57,167 nt of DNA from Branchiostoma floridae (GCF_000003815.2 NC_049989.1:6253425-6310591), one strand, 5' to 3'. Shown: positions 27,801 to 38,192, numbered from the stretch's first letter. Notes: a model not told the origin generated them from the sequence alone. Made by a program: numbers and translations.

Positions 27801-30800
27801 TCATACATTCTATTGCAAAACAATGGAAGGGCTATTTCAATATCCTTGTTTCCTCTCCTTGACACCCTTTGGGAAGTAATAATATCTACTGTGGCCTTGG
27901 TGGGTAGCTTATACAACATAACTATGTGACCTAGACAGCATAAGGAGGCCACTTCTCCAAACAGGCCAAGGTAGGCAATATCACATTATCAGACTGAATA
28001 CTTGGTTCACACTCCATCTTTGTTCAAGGGTGTCATACTGGCACCCTTTAACAGACAGGAGAATATCTACTTAATTACCTTTGCCAGAATGGCTAAGGTT
28101 ATGTTTTGGGCTTGTGAGTCTGTGTGTCTGTGTGTCTGTCTGTCTGTCTGTTAACAGCATAACTCAAGAAGTCTTGGATGGATCCCGATAATATTTGGTA
28201 GGTGGGTAGGGGTCGGGAAAACGAAGGTCAAGTTTGATAATGGGCCCCCTAGCGGCTTGCTAAGGTACTGCAGCAGAACCTCAATTTTTGATATCTCCTG
28301 TTCTGGACATGCTGTGTTCATGATTTTTGAGTGGTAGATAGCCCTCGAGGCAGAGAGTAAGTGCTGTGAGTTTGGGCCCCCTAGCGGCTTTTTTTGGAAC
28401 TGCAGGCACTGGTTTCCTTTCAAACTTTGGACGAGAATAACTCTACAACGTGTTGACGGATCGTCATGATTTTTGGTATGTAGATAGAATGAGTGATGAC
28501 GTACATAATGGTATACTAATTATGCAAATCAACAGCTAATTTGCATAATTAATGAGGAAAATTTATAAATCCACTGCATTCCATGATAGGACTTTCAAAC
28601 TTGTCACATATGTAGCTGGGAAGGAGAGAAATGTCGATAGATATCAATCATGCAAATGATGGCCTCATTTGCATAATTAATGAGAAAATATGAACATGTT
28701 GACGGATCATCATGTTTTTTGGTATGTAGGTAGCGTAAGTAAAGACCTGCATAATAAGATACAAATTATGCAAATCAACAGCTAATTTGCATAATTAATG
28801 AGGATATTTTATAAATTCACTACATTCCATGATAGGACTTTAAAACTTGTCACATATGTAGCTGAGAAAGAGAGAAATGTCAATACATTTTTATCATGCA
28901 CATGATGATCACATTTGCATAATTAATGAGAAAATATGAACGTGTTGACGGATCGTCATGATTTTTGGCATGTAGATAGCCTAAGTGAAGACTTATATAA
29001 TGTGATACTTATTATGCAAATTAACAGCTAATTTGCATAATTGATGAGGAAAAGTTCATAAATCCACTGTATTCCATTAAAGTTTTCACATATGTAACTG
29101 AGAAAGAGGGAAGAGAGTAAGAGGTGTATTTAAAGACAATAAGTCAAGAATGGATTAAAGGATCATCATGATTTTGGTATGCAATTCGATATCAATTAAT
29201 TGTAACTTGGGATCTAATTTGCATGATCAATGCTGAAATTTTATAAACCAACTCCAAGCATATCATTATAAAGAAAATGAAAGGAGTAACGCATTTGTCT
29301 ACAGACATCATTCTACATAACAAACCTGGTTTATTTGGCAAAGGTATGTGTTCGTGGAACTCTAGTTCAAAATGAAATAATTCTACACACATATACATCA
29401 AATGAGGGAAGAGGAAAGGGTCAGATAAAATATAACTGAGATACAGATAACACCATTTAGAGATATTGCAATATAAAGAGAAGCATTCTCTTTCCATTTA
29501 GATTTACATGTAAAACTCAAATGTAGATACCTACATTATGGGGTCAAACCTGCCCAAGACAACCACCCAGTGGACTGAACTGTTTTGGACAGGTTGTCTG
29601 CCTGAATAGGAACATTATTGAAATACAAAAAAAATTCAAGTTTTCAAAGGGGTTATAGAACTTCAGTGTACATGTACATTTTGTAATTCTAACTAAAATA
29701 TAGCACTATTATATTAAGGAAAAGTTTGTTCTTTTGCCAAACATCATCTGATTTCTAGCCTCTCTTTGAATTCCCTCTCTCCCTTCTATATCCAGCCATC
29801 ACTCTTTCCTTACATTCACCCCCAATTCCTGCTCCTGTTTCCCCCCTCATGTCTCTTCCCTTCCCCTCCATGTGAACACTTGAACCTGAAGCTAAACTCT
29901 ACACAAATCTGCTGACCCTGTCTATTAGCTATGGACTCCAGCTGGGTACCAGACAGCCGGCTCCTGACCTGCTGACATTTCCACACAGTCCCATGTTTCT
30001 CCCTGGGAGGTGTGCAGATACGTGCTGTCTAAGCTCAGCTAGATCAACATGTTACAACATTCTAAATACACGAGTATTTATCCTAGCATATAACAGTCAC
30101 AACCTGTAGTACTGTGCAACTCACAGGGTTTGCCTCCAGGACTAAAGAGTAAAGTATTAATGCTAAAGCAAAGGGACAGGTGGATTTCAGAAGGTATTTT
30201 TGGTGGTGATTATTTTTAGAAAATAAAAAAACGGTAAGACGAACTAATGTACATCGTTGCATAACAACAAATATATTTTTCAGATGGACTAAAAAAATAT
30301 GAAGACGATAATGAAAGAATAAGTGACCACAGGCACTCCCAGGCTTTAGCCTCAGTAATAAATTAGCGTAACAGCTTTCAAATTTACTGCTAGGTTCTAG
30401 TAAAAAGCTTATCTACCATTAAGTGCAAACACCTTGAGTATGTGTTTGTGTGTGAATACTCAAGAGTTAGAGCTGAGTAATATATTTGTGTAAATCAGCT
30501 CTGCCTGAAAACAAAGGTGTGAAAGGACAGTCATATTCTTACTAATTTGCAATAATAGTAATATTCAAACCGTCCATTGCAACATTCACACACTATATTT
30601 TATATGAATGCAATGAAGATAAAAGGAGCTGAAAAAGCATCTACATGTAGCATTAGTATAACCTATATTTACTACATGCTCTAAAAACTATCATTCACAC
30701 TGTCACAGGCAATATTTTTGCCTGTGTCCCTAGAATTAGAAAGGAGTATGTTTACATATAACATGACAACCTCCTGGCTAAAAGGAAAATGGCTTGGAAA

Positions 30801-33800
30801 TGTTGAATCACTTAAGTTTTCAAGATGTTTAGAAAATATAGCATATAAAAGTCAACTCGAAAAAACTTTGGGACATTCAGGTTTAGAGGTCTAGTTGACT
30901 GTTACAAATTGGCAGCCAGTTCACTGAGCAAGAATAATGACCTCCAGGCTATAATCACAGTATACATAACCTGTTGTGAGGCAAAGATTACTTACACCTA
31001 CATACACGATACAATGTGAATTCAAACTTATATCTTATATGAACTTGATTGATGATGTTGCAAGTTTATACATTTGTAATCAAGCAAATATGATTCATTA
31101 TGGCTGAAAATTTTAAGCATTAGACATCATGATCAAAGTAAAAAAAAGAAAGCTCCTTTGAATATACAATGTGACCGTGAACCTGATTCCACCTTAAGCA
31201 ACACTTCCGTATCAAAGGCTGGTGTTTGGGCAGTGGGGCCCACACACGGTGGTAAATATTTCACTTAGAACTGGAAGCTATCCTTAATGTCAAAGGGAAC
31301 GTGATATTCTCTAATACATGTTTGTATGGCTTCTATGGGCAGGGGTGCCTAAGCATTTGCACGAACCCTATGAAATTCGTACGAATATTATGTGATACAC
31401 ACGAATCATTATGCGAAAACGCACGAATATTATGAAAATCGCACTAATCACTATGTGATTCACACGAACCTTATGTGATTTGCACGATCCTTATGCAAAA
31501 ACGGCGGCCGGGAGGAGGCATGATTTTGAGCGTTTCTACCCGTGATATTTATATTTCAAGGCATGGAATGGACATTTACCGTTGCAAAGATGTATTTGAT
31601 AGCCTGTGAGCTACTGTTTTGCTTCATTTCGGCGTGTTACATCGTATTTTCCGTCGCCGTCGATCGAAGCCGCCATCTTGAAAATCCCGCTCCGTCTGTC
31701 ACGTGACCCCGGCAGTGGTTGCGCAATTTCGCATAAGGATCGTGCAAATCACATAAGGTTCGTGTGAATCACATAGTGATTCGTGCGATTTTCATAATAT
31801 TCGTACGTTTTTGCATAGTGATTCGTGCGAATTTCATAATGTTCGTGCGTTTTCGCATAGTGATTCGTGTGTATCACATAATATTCGTACGAATTTCATA
31901 GGGTTCGTGCAAATGCTTAGGCACCCCTGATGGGAGCAAGCCTGAAGGTATATTTCCACAATCTGAAATGTCACTGAGGCAAAAAATCAGGTCTACCGTG
32001 ACATAATTACACCATACATGAAAAAGCTATTCAAAAAGCAATGTCATATAAGTTATGTACTAAATGTAAGCAAATAAATTCTCTAAAACAAGTAACTTTA
32101 AATCCTTAAAGGTACATAGCTTTCTATGTTGAGAATGCAGGCCCAATGTGTGGGGTTGGGGACCTTAATTGATTTCAAACGGCACTGTTCTCACAAGTAC
32201 AGTGGAAGCCGCTTAATTGCACACCCAATTTGCCAACGAATCCCGTGCAATTATCCGGCGTGTGCAATAATGCGAAGTTGCCCAGTTAGCCCATACCGCC
32301 ACGGGATTTGGGGATTCCGTGCAATTGACCGAAGTGTGCGTTTATCCGACGTGCAATTAACTGGCTTCCACTGTATAATTTTTTCCAGCACAACCTTTAT
32401 TGCTTTAACAAGGCAGAGTGGAATGATCATGGCAATTTTCCATCTATTTGCAGGCTGAACGAAACAGAAAAGATTTAATCACAATCATGGTACTGTTGGG
32501 AGAAGTGTTACAAGACTGTTCTCCAGAAATAATATCTGCCAAATGGCTACATTGAGTAAATCTATGCACTCATTTCTGGTGTCATAAGATAATCCTGATG
32601 TAAAACGTAACCATCTGGAGATTTTCAATGTTTAATCTTCAAGTGTTTAGAATAGGAGAGAAGATTTTACCATATAAAATGTTCTTTTTGGTGCATAGTA
32701 CCCAAAATCTTGACATCTGCTTGAAAATCACAGATGTCAGTGCTTAGTGTTAATCACATATTGATGGATCATTGTTGGGTTTTGTACACATGTGTTATTG
32801 AGCTGTGCATAAACACATAAACAAACATGTGCAAAGAAGCAACATTAGGAGCATGTACAGGAAGTGGTTGCGAATGCCTGTCATACATTATGAATGAATG
32901 CATATTATATTTGTTACTGGTATATACAAAACTTAACCTAAAATCTGTACCGTGGGGATGGTAATTCACTACTACTAATTGTATGAGGTCAGGGGATATC
33001 AAAGTCCACAATTGTCCTGTTATGGTTATAAATTCGAACTAGCTTGAAATGAGTGAGCATAAGAATTTAGGTAGGAAAAAGACCATAGAGATGTCTCGCA
33101 ACTTAAAAATGTAGTCTTCCCAGGCCTTTACTATATGTAACATTTTTTTCTAACATCACCATTGCTCCTGTATAGAATTTTTTTTCACTATTGCTCATGT
33201 ATAGACTGTATTTATGTCCATTTGATAATACAATATAATTCGAGAAAATCACAAAAGAACACAAATTACATGTCGTACACAATGCTGACTGTCTCCTGGT
33301 GACAGCAAATATCATCACAGAGCATCACCTGTGGTCTTGGTCATCTTCCCATAAAAGGCTATGAGTCAACAGGTGTGTAGATTTGACACAATGTGATGCA
33401 ATACCTTATAGGGGTACACGAAAGGACTAGATAAAATATGTCATGATCTTATTTCATTTAAGCACAATTACATGAGCAACTTAGCTTGACAACATGTAGA
33501 TTGCTAAAGAATGAAATTATTGATCGCGAACACAAGAGTCAATATTTGTTTTCTGCATTTTTGATGAGTAATGCCTCAGTGTGGTTTCCATCACACAGTG
33601 CTGTTTGTTGACATAGTATTACCAACTATCAAATGCCGCATGCAAACTGTCAAGTTACCTTTATATGCCTACATGTTTTTTTTTGCTTTTTTGTACACTT
33701 GCAAAGTCATTAATACTAAAATATTGCATTTTAGGAGACCTTTTAGGATGGGGGCATTTTGTTCTTCAACTTTTGTTCCGGGTTTAATTAGCCTGGTTAC

Positions 33801-34472
33801 CATCCGGATAGTAGTTCGCTCCTATGTTCGCTTCTGCTATCCATATAGTGTATAATGAATGTCAGAGCTAGAAGCGACTGTATATAGTACATAATGAACG
33901 TCGGAGCGAACTACTTTCCGGATGGTACCCAGGCTAGGGTTTAATACGTTGCCAAGGGAAATGGCTACAAACAGATCAATAATTTATAGCGGCACATCAA
34001 AAATGATAACAAGGTATATTCATTGAATAAATCTAGTATAAACTCTGCTGAAGCGGAGCACTTAAACTCTAGAAAAGAGCTGAAACTAAAGCTCATCATG
34101 CAGGCGTCCTGAACCAGGAAATTCCTGCCACAAAAGGTCTGTTTTCCTCACCTTTGTGTCTCGGTCAGGGTACGGCAGGGCTAGCCACGGCATCGTCGCG
34201 TAATACTCATCAAAGCTGGCTTGATCTTTATCAGACGACACGAAGATGATCTCGAAGTTCTTGCCCATCTCGGTGATCTTGAAGTCCTTGTAGAACTCGG
34301 CCAGTTTGGGCGTGAATGCCACGCACGGCGGGCACCAGTGCGCCGAGAAGTACAGCCCCAAGTACCGCCCCTCCCCCAGCAGCGACTTGGTCTCCACCGA
34401 CTCCTTCTCGCCAACCTTTCTCTGCAGGTTGTCACCCAACAGCTTCAACAGATCAGACCAAGGATCAGACAT
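12846..34472 (-). CDS. NXN: Nucleoredoxin, two active-site thioredoxin domains
   Basis: Seven exons: 34472-34152, 18961-18701, 18367-18163, 16458-16364, 15656-15566, 15239-15118, 13034-12846 (TAG). Phases agree at every junction and the product is 427 aa (human 435). Donors are GT throughout; exon 4 uses a weak GTCGGT. Domain 1 (about 1-130) has YFSAHWCPPC with CPPC at 47-50, FEIIFVSSDKD and MPWLALPY, then GIPTFVILDACTGKV. Domain 2 has YFSAHW ending exon 2 and CPPC (195-198) opening exon 3, FEIIFASSD, MPWLALPY, and GIPTLIIVENLQTGK. The third domain (from FPWMSKPL) lacks a CxxC and ends in acidic LDIPDQKIYVCPEEE. The family consists of cytosolic/nuclear thiol-disulfide oxidoreductases that bind Dishevelled and temper Wnt signalling. 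Vertebrate domain 1 has lost CPPC; here it is intact. Intron 1 is 15.2 kb. Confidence 0.95.
13035..15117 (-). other. Nucleoredoxin intron 6
   Basis: Non-coding. Contains the tRNA-like element and two copies of a short aaggcaaaatgctgtgccttg-type repeat near 13072-13155, echoed by gccttgcctggcggcaaggc at about 14798-14817. No exon seen. Confidence 0.6.
13935..14018 (-). pseudogene. tRNA-like pseudogene or SINE head
   Basis: On the minus strand from 14018 the sequence shows a good internal A box (TGGCGTAGTGG) and a perfect B box (GGTTCGAACCC), followed within a few bases by a T11 run (13945-13935) that could end Pol III transcription. The acceptor and T stems do not pair well and there is no CCA-compatible fold, so I call it a decayed tRNA or tRNA-derived SINE. 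It lies in the last nucleoredoxin intron, same strand as the gene. Confidence 0.6.
15671..15890. mobile_element. Palindromic MITE of the ctgtaaatgcagaaa family
   Basis: The right end on the minus strand reads tactgtaaatgcagaaac followed by tttgcagtggttta. The left end carries the diverged counterpart ctgtaattgtattcaag and tttgcgggg. The same motifs recur in an element at 22893-22990. It sits in nucleoredoxin intron 4. Boundaries are approximate. Confidence 0.55.
15990..16235 (-). repeat. Dispersed repeat with gtctgtctgtgtgtttcc motif
   Basis: On the minus strand this runs: ccatgaaaaatgtagatat, gttttgggtgtgtctgtctg, cagcataactgtagaacc, gatggattacaatgatattt. The same order (gttttgggc, tctgtctgtctg, cagcataactcaagaa, tggatggatcccgataata) is found at about 28098-28200 on the plus strand. 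They are two copies of one dispersed family in opposite orientation. Confidence 0.5.
16459..18162 (-). other. Nucleoredoxin intron 3
   Basis: Non-coding, no repeat structure I can define. Two moderately long frames overlap at 16767-17168 on opposite strands without recognisable motifs; treated as chance. Confidence 0.5.
20211..21154. mobile_element. Non-autonomous DNA transposon with internal ~190-bp repeats
   Basis: Ends form a terminal inverted repeat of AAGTGACAGWGGCGGCGGCA (20211-20230 and 21135-21154). Inside are four diverged units of about 190-210 bp, each holding a phrase like gaaatcttgaccctctaaaa followed by cgccatttcctgcgttttga and an attttgctg...agactaagcta phrase (near 20365, 20557, 20759, 20950). 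Runs of G and C (ggggggcg, cgcccccc) lie near both ends. If the true terminus is CAGWGGCGG it resembles hAT ends, but no 8-bp target duplication is visible. No transposase. Confidence 0.7.
21903..22500 (+). mobile_element. 5'-truncated non-LTR retrotransposon, C-terminal RT end
   Basis: A frame running from about 21903 to the TAG at 22153-22155 encodes the C-terminal tail seen in Jockey/CR1-like ORF2 proteins: LNLEKLNDRRDALCLKFAKS, then RHWLPKR, then RTERYRNSPIPYLT-like residues (here HTERYRNSPIPYLTTLLN). It is followed by an AT-rich 3' UTR to about 22500 ending near aaataaaccattataaatag. No upstream RT motifs survive. It is antisense to nucleoredoxin. Confidence 0.7.
22680..22779. other. Assembly gap (100 N)
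   Basis: Exactly 100 unknown bases, probably a placeholder of unknown true size. Confidence 0.99.
22893..22990. mobile_element. Short MITE, same family as 15671-15890
   Basis: Left part attgtaaatgcagaaatgtt followed by cacggtg; right part aaaaccacctcaaacatttt ending cattacagtac. Both ends match the family at 15671-15890 (tactgtaaatgcagaaac, aaaccactgcaaaag). Confidence 0.55.
23178..23603. repeat. Long inverted repeat, ~115-bp arms
   Basis: Left arm 23178-23300 and right arm 23483-23603 are reverse complements over most of their length. Shared phrases include ttgatggaata, cttctttccatca, caatgcaaatctgatcaag, ttttggaact, cccagtcac and caccagcagta. About 180 bp separates the arms. It may be a palindromic transposon; target duplication not identified. 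In the nucleoredoxin pre-mRNA it would fold into a long hairpin. Confidence 0.8.
26540..26584. repeat. TC microsatellite
   Basis: Interrupted (TC)n with gtctctcagag interruptions. Confidence 0.9.
28085..29180. repeat. Dispersed element with 246-bp tandem units rich in octamers
   Basis: After a leader with tctgtgtgtctgtctgtctg (about 28115-28150), the phrase gtgttgacggatcgtcatga starts at 28450, recurs (atgttgacgg) at 28696 and at 28942, exactly 246 bp apart, with a decayed fourth near 29145. Each unit holds several ATTTGCATAATTAATGAG and TATGCAAATCA phrases, which contain the POU octamer ATGCAAAT or its complement. Two gggccccctagcggc phrases lie in the leader part (about 28241 and 28374). 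No coding capacity. Confidence 0.8.
31340..31929. mobile_element. hAT-like non-autonomous transposon, 590 bp
   Basis: Terminal inverted repeats begin CAGGGGTGCCTAAGCA and end with its complement, flanked by ATGGG at 31335-31339 and 31930-31934. CAGGGG ends with a 5-bp duplication suit the hAT superfamily (hAT5-like), by inference. The arms (about 31340-31498 and 31731-31929) are themselves chains of diverged ~21-bp units of the form CACGAATNNTTATGNGANNN. The right arm has about 40 bases more than the left. The unique core (31499-31730) holds CCGCCATCTTG (YY1-like) and CACGTGAC (E-box). No transposase. Confidence 0.85.
32200..32373. mobile_element. 174-bp MITE, TA target, pogo/mariner-like
   Basis: Ends CAGTGGAAGCC and GGCTTCCACTG, flanked by TA on both sides (32198-32199 and 32374-32375). 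The arms continue as gcttaattgcac / gtgcaattaac. The ending CAGTRGAAGC with a TA duplication suits Tc1/mariner-pogo elements. Two relatives lie at 37944-38033 and 38193-38406. Confidence 0.8.
33789..33936. mobile_element. 148-bp palindromic MITE with 9-bp target duplication
   Basis: Flanked by exact GGGTTTAAT copies at 33780-33788 and 33937-33945. Arms start TAGCCTGGTTACCATCCGG and, on the other side, TAGCCTGGGTACCATCCGG, continuing through agtagttcgctcc. The arms also carry a second shared phrase, gtgtataatgaatgtc / gtacataatgaacgtc, in direct order in the centre. No coding capacity. Confidence 0.88.
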
Positions 34473-35531
34473 GATTCTGATTCTGCTGACGTTGTTTTCC
34501 GATGTTTGAAAGCAGAAATGCCAGTTTTTATACCGTTCCGAATTACCGGGTTTCCTCAGATAGACACTGAGTCATCTGTGACTTCTCGTCTGCCACTTAC
34601 TCCCGTCATGCTTTGCGGTTCGACTCTCGCGGGAAATTTGATTTTTACCATGGAGGTCATTTTATCTCGAAACAGACAGTGTTGTGATTGTTTTGGGCTA
34701 TCTGTCTGTCTGTCTATCTGTCCGCCAATTTTAGGATGGTGTACTGGCTCCTGTGTATGTCTCTGTTTCACCGTGGCTACTTTCTATGGTTGCCGAGCAG
34801 CTGTAGTAAGCATTTTTCAACGTAGCGCTCCCAGCAATGTTTCGTAAAATTGCATTTTATCTAAGAACGTCCGTCACATGAACGAATTCGACCATAGGTG
34901 GAGATGAAATTCCAGTCAAACACTGGTACTTTGAGCCTGACTGAGCCAATCCTACCAAAAACCTTCAGTTCCTACAACGAACGTTTGGGGGCGCTAGCGC
35001 TAAGACATGACGTATAATAGCATAACAATAAAGCATGGCTCACCATGAATAAAGTCACTGTTCTCGGTCTTTTTCTACATTATGGGTTGATTCTACCTTA
35101 TTACATCATTACACTTCACAGCAATATTCACAGCGTATGGATACGACTTTGACGCGAAGTAAGGACGTCTTGAAATATGCGCACTTCCCACCGCCGCCTG
35201 AGTTGCCCGACATTTTATATAACTCTCCGGCGAACAAAAGTGCGCTTTAGACAAATGTTCGAACGCGTTCGGTGGTTCGCACGAATCGTTACTGAAGTTT
35301 GTTGAAAGTCCCCGCTACGCTCTAACGTTAACGCCGCAACGGTCGATTCGGAAATCTACGGCCGGCTTACTTCCGGTAGGCTACCCAGAAGTAAGTGAAT
35401 TTGATCGCGGCTTACGTTGGCGTTGTTAATTAGCGCTAGAAATATGATAAAATGACGCAGATAAGTTGGAAATAAGTTACAAATGTCAATCTGACTAGTC
35501 GACTGGAGATTTTTAAGTCCAGAATATTTGA
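34473..35531 (-). promoter_or_regulatory. 5' flank of nucleoredoxin
   Basis: Upstream of the nucleoredoxin ATG on the minus strand. It should hold the promoter and 5' UTR. It is richer in CG dinucleotides than the flanking DNA near 35140-35420, but I cannot place the transcription start. No divergent gene is supported on the plus strand. Confidence 0.4.
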
Positions 35532-35549
35532 AATTTTGGCGCCAAAATT
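35532..35549. promoter_or_regulatory. 18-bp perfect palindrome with E2F-like core
   Basis: AATTTTGGCGCCAAAATT is a perfect palindrome whose centre TTTGGCGCCAAA is a back-to-back E2F/DP consensus. It lies about 1.06 kb upstream of the nucleoredoxin ATG. Functional role is inferred only. Confidence 0.35.
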
Positions 35550-35589
35550 CACATCTTTTCTACTTTGCAGACGACACCTATGGAGCGCC

Positions 35590-35720
35590 AACGGTGTCAA
35601 AAGAAGAAAAATCGTCGCGAGGAAAGAAAACGCGGAGAGAGATAAAAGAAACCGCGCGAGAGGAAATAAACTACACCCGTCAGAGGGAAAACAAAAGAGG
35701 GCGCGAGAGGAAAGACGGAC
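35590..35720. repeat. Purine-rich GAGAGGAAA block
   Basis: Contains gcgaggaaagaaaacgcgga and gcgcgagaggaaataaacta, the reverse complement style of the units in the array at 40641-42690. Reading frames across it are low-complexity and not called. Confidence 0.6.
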
Positions 35721-35796
35721 ATTTGGTGATGGATGGGAGTAAATGCTTAAACAACGTTACTGATGACTTGGATATCATAGATTACCTCTGACAGCA

Positions 35797-35905
35797 TCTC
35801 TCTGTGTGTGTGTTTGTATGTATATGTGTATGTATGTGCGTATGTATCATGTATGTGTGTGTGCGTATGTGTGTGCACGTGTGTGTGTATGTGCGTGCGT
35901 ACAAT
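35797..35905. repeat. TG/TATG microsatellite
   Basis: Interrupted (TG)n and (TGTATG)n. Confidence 0.9.
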
Positions 35906-36191
35906 GTATTTCGTGACTAGTTATTATGACCGGCCGTGCATGATGAGTGCTTGTGTACACTGTGTTCATTTGAACGCATAAGTAAAATTGTTAAACAGAA
36001 TCGCTACCCCAGCATTGCACATGTACATTTGCCAGTCTAAGTATACTATGCAGACATCACTTCATTCAATAGAATTGTATTCATATCGAATATACAATAA
36101 TTTTCTCTAATCATTTGACAGAAAGTTATTACCGAGAGTCTTGCTTGTCATATATGCATATAAGGTACTTGCTCTTGCTCTCTTTCCGACA

Positions 36192-36252
<61 letters not shown>
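36192..36252. repeat. (AC)30 microsatellite
   Basis: Pure AC dinucleotide run of about 61 bases. Confidence 0.97.
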
Positions 36253-36255
<3 letters not shown>

Positions 36256-36369
36256 CAAACAAACAAACTCGCATACACTCAACAACAATGTCGATGGCAT
36301 GCTCTCACATAAAGTAATCTTGCCACGATTTTCTCTCCCGTAAAGTATCCATTCTCCCAAGCACCGTTA

Positions 36370-36660
36370 CACGATATTCCTCTCCCACAAAGTATTTTCT
36401 CTCGCGCTAGATATTTTCTGTAGGGGAGAAAACATCTTGCGCAAGATAAAATATTTTGCGGGATGGAAAATATCTTACGTGAGAGATAATACTTTGCGGG
36501 AAAGTAATATCTTGCGAGAGGGAAAATATCTTTCGCGAGAGAAAATATTTTGCAGAAGAGAATAGAGATCTTACGCGAGAGATGATACTTTGCGCGAGGG
36601 AAAATATCTTGCGTGAGAGAAAATACCTTGCGGGAGAAAACAAATCTTATGTGAGAGAAA
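36370..36660. repeat. GCGAGAG-GAAAATATCTTGC array
   Basis: About nine diverged units of 30-odd bases such as gcgagagggaaaatatcttt, cgcgagagaaaatattttgc, gcgtgagagaaaataccttg. The left end (36376-36420) is in the opposite orientation (tattttctctcgcgc), giving a partial palindrome. Same motif family as the arrays at 37440-37640 and 40641-42690. Confidence 0.8.
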
Positions 36661-37439
36661 ACACCGACTATTTTGCAGACAGTCGTCTAAGCCTACACAA
36701 ACACCATTAAAGAACTGTGTATCTGGATGATTAAGAAGTATAGCAAAGTGTGATCTTGATGTGGGTAAAATGGTGCTTTAACATTTGAAGGATAATGCAT
36801 GAAACACAGTTCCATGTGTCTAGTATGTTATAGATATGCATCGCATCATACATCGCAAATCATGATTGTTGCGGTTACAACTGAGCAAGAAAGTCCAGCC
36901 TTTCCTCAGCCGGGATTGAATGAGAATTTAAATCAACAGATGTTGTCCTAAACGTCTACAGGTGCCTTATTACGATTGGCATGTCAATAGGGCAAACAAT
37001 TCTTATTGAATGGGGCATCCTGCCAAAAGGCTGGACCTATTTCGATAATAAATAGTACGTGTGTTTTAATATGGCTCGCAATTAAATTATCACCTAACTT
37101 TACCCACCACAGGCATTGATTTTACAACAACAACATTTTATTCATGTCATTATGATAATGCAGTTTCATCTCGCTCACGTTCTTCTTTCGCCTGACGTGC
37201 CTGATTATTATTCCTATCCCCCTGGCGTTTATTTCCTCCCGCCCAGGATTTGTCCTCGCTCGCAGCAAGTCAGCCAGCGCGAGCGAGAAGTAAAAACACC
37301 ACATGCAAACGCGAGAAATTACTTTACCGAAATCAAGACCCAGAAGTAAGATAGACCTCACACTCGCATTGTATATTTTAGGATTTGTATTTAGTACAAA
37401 CAAACGTTTTTCTTCCCAGTTTGCACCCATCGATCCCTT

Positions 37440-37640
37440 TTCGCGGCGTTGTCTTTCGCGTGTGCCTGTGATTTTGTTTCCTCTCTCTCGGCGGAAACGA
37501 TGATGATGATTTTTCCTCTCTCTCAGCGAAAACGATGATGATGATTTTTCCTCTCTCTCGGCGAAAACGATGATGATGATTTGCGAGCGAGGAAAAAAAC
37601 CGCATGCAAGCGCGAGAGAACAAATCACCGCGGGGGAAAG
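37440..37640. repeat. CCTCTCTCTCGGCGAAAACGATGATGATG tandem units
   Basis: Three near-identical units of about 48 bp (tttttcctctctctc, ggcgaaaacgatgatgatga), then gcgagcgaggaaa and cgcgagagaa phrases in inverted sense (37581-37640). The reading frames on the minus strand are repeat-encoded. Confidence 0.8.
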
Positions 37641-37943
37641 AAAATCGCATGCAAACGCGAGAGGTGATACTGACCGCTGACGTCACGCCCCCTCAGACGT
37701 GAACAGGATTGCTTCAGCCACTGGTCCGCTACAACATGCAACACTGAGCTCAGGTATAAGAGTCTGTTTATATAGGCCTTACAACTACATGTGACCTGCA
37801 CTATGAGACATAAATTTGCTACAAAATAACCGAGTCATGAAGAAGATTTGTTGGTTGTTTGGTAGCCGTAATAGGCGTAAATAAAGTAGGGAGGCGGGCG
37901 AGGGTAGGGCGTCCCTTCGCCCCCCTCCCACTCAGATATTATA

Positions 37944-38033
37944 CAGTAGAAGCCATGAGTTAATTGCCCAACGGATTAACACACACTTCTGTTAGGCAGT
38001 GCAACAGGCAGTACAATTAAGCGGCTTCTACTG
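37944..38033. mobile_element. Short pogo-like MITE copy
   Basis: CAGTAGAAGCC at the left and GGCTTCTACTG at the right, with TA before and TG after; 90 bp, apparently internally deleted relative to 32200-32373. Confidence 0.65.
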
Positions 38034-38192
38034 TGTACTAGTACTTTTAGGAAGGGCATGGCATTGGCGCAAAATACAGGGAACCCAGCATCTATAGAGT
38101 CACAGTCACAGTCTAGCAAAATATTGTTCACTGTATTATAGCAAATGATAGAAATTCCCTCTTCATATAAAACAGGTTCCAAGTTTTGGATA

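Larger units (their letters stand above)
18962..34151 (-). other. Nucleoredoxin intron 1, 15.2 kb
   Basis: Contains the mobile elements and repeats listed separately. Stretches with nothing I can name: 18962-20210, 22991-23177, 23604-26539, 26585-28084, 29181-31339, 32374-33788 and 33937-34151. These are AT-rich with no supported exon on either strand. Confidence 0.6.

Noticed and set aside
34221-34847. 208-codon plus-strand frame
   Set aside because: Antisense shadow of nucleoredoxin exon 1.
35528-35791. 87-codon lysine/arginine-rich frame
   Set aside because: Lies in the purine-rich GAGAG repeat and is low complexity.
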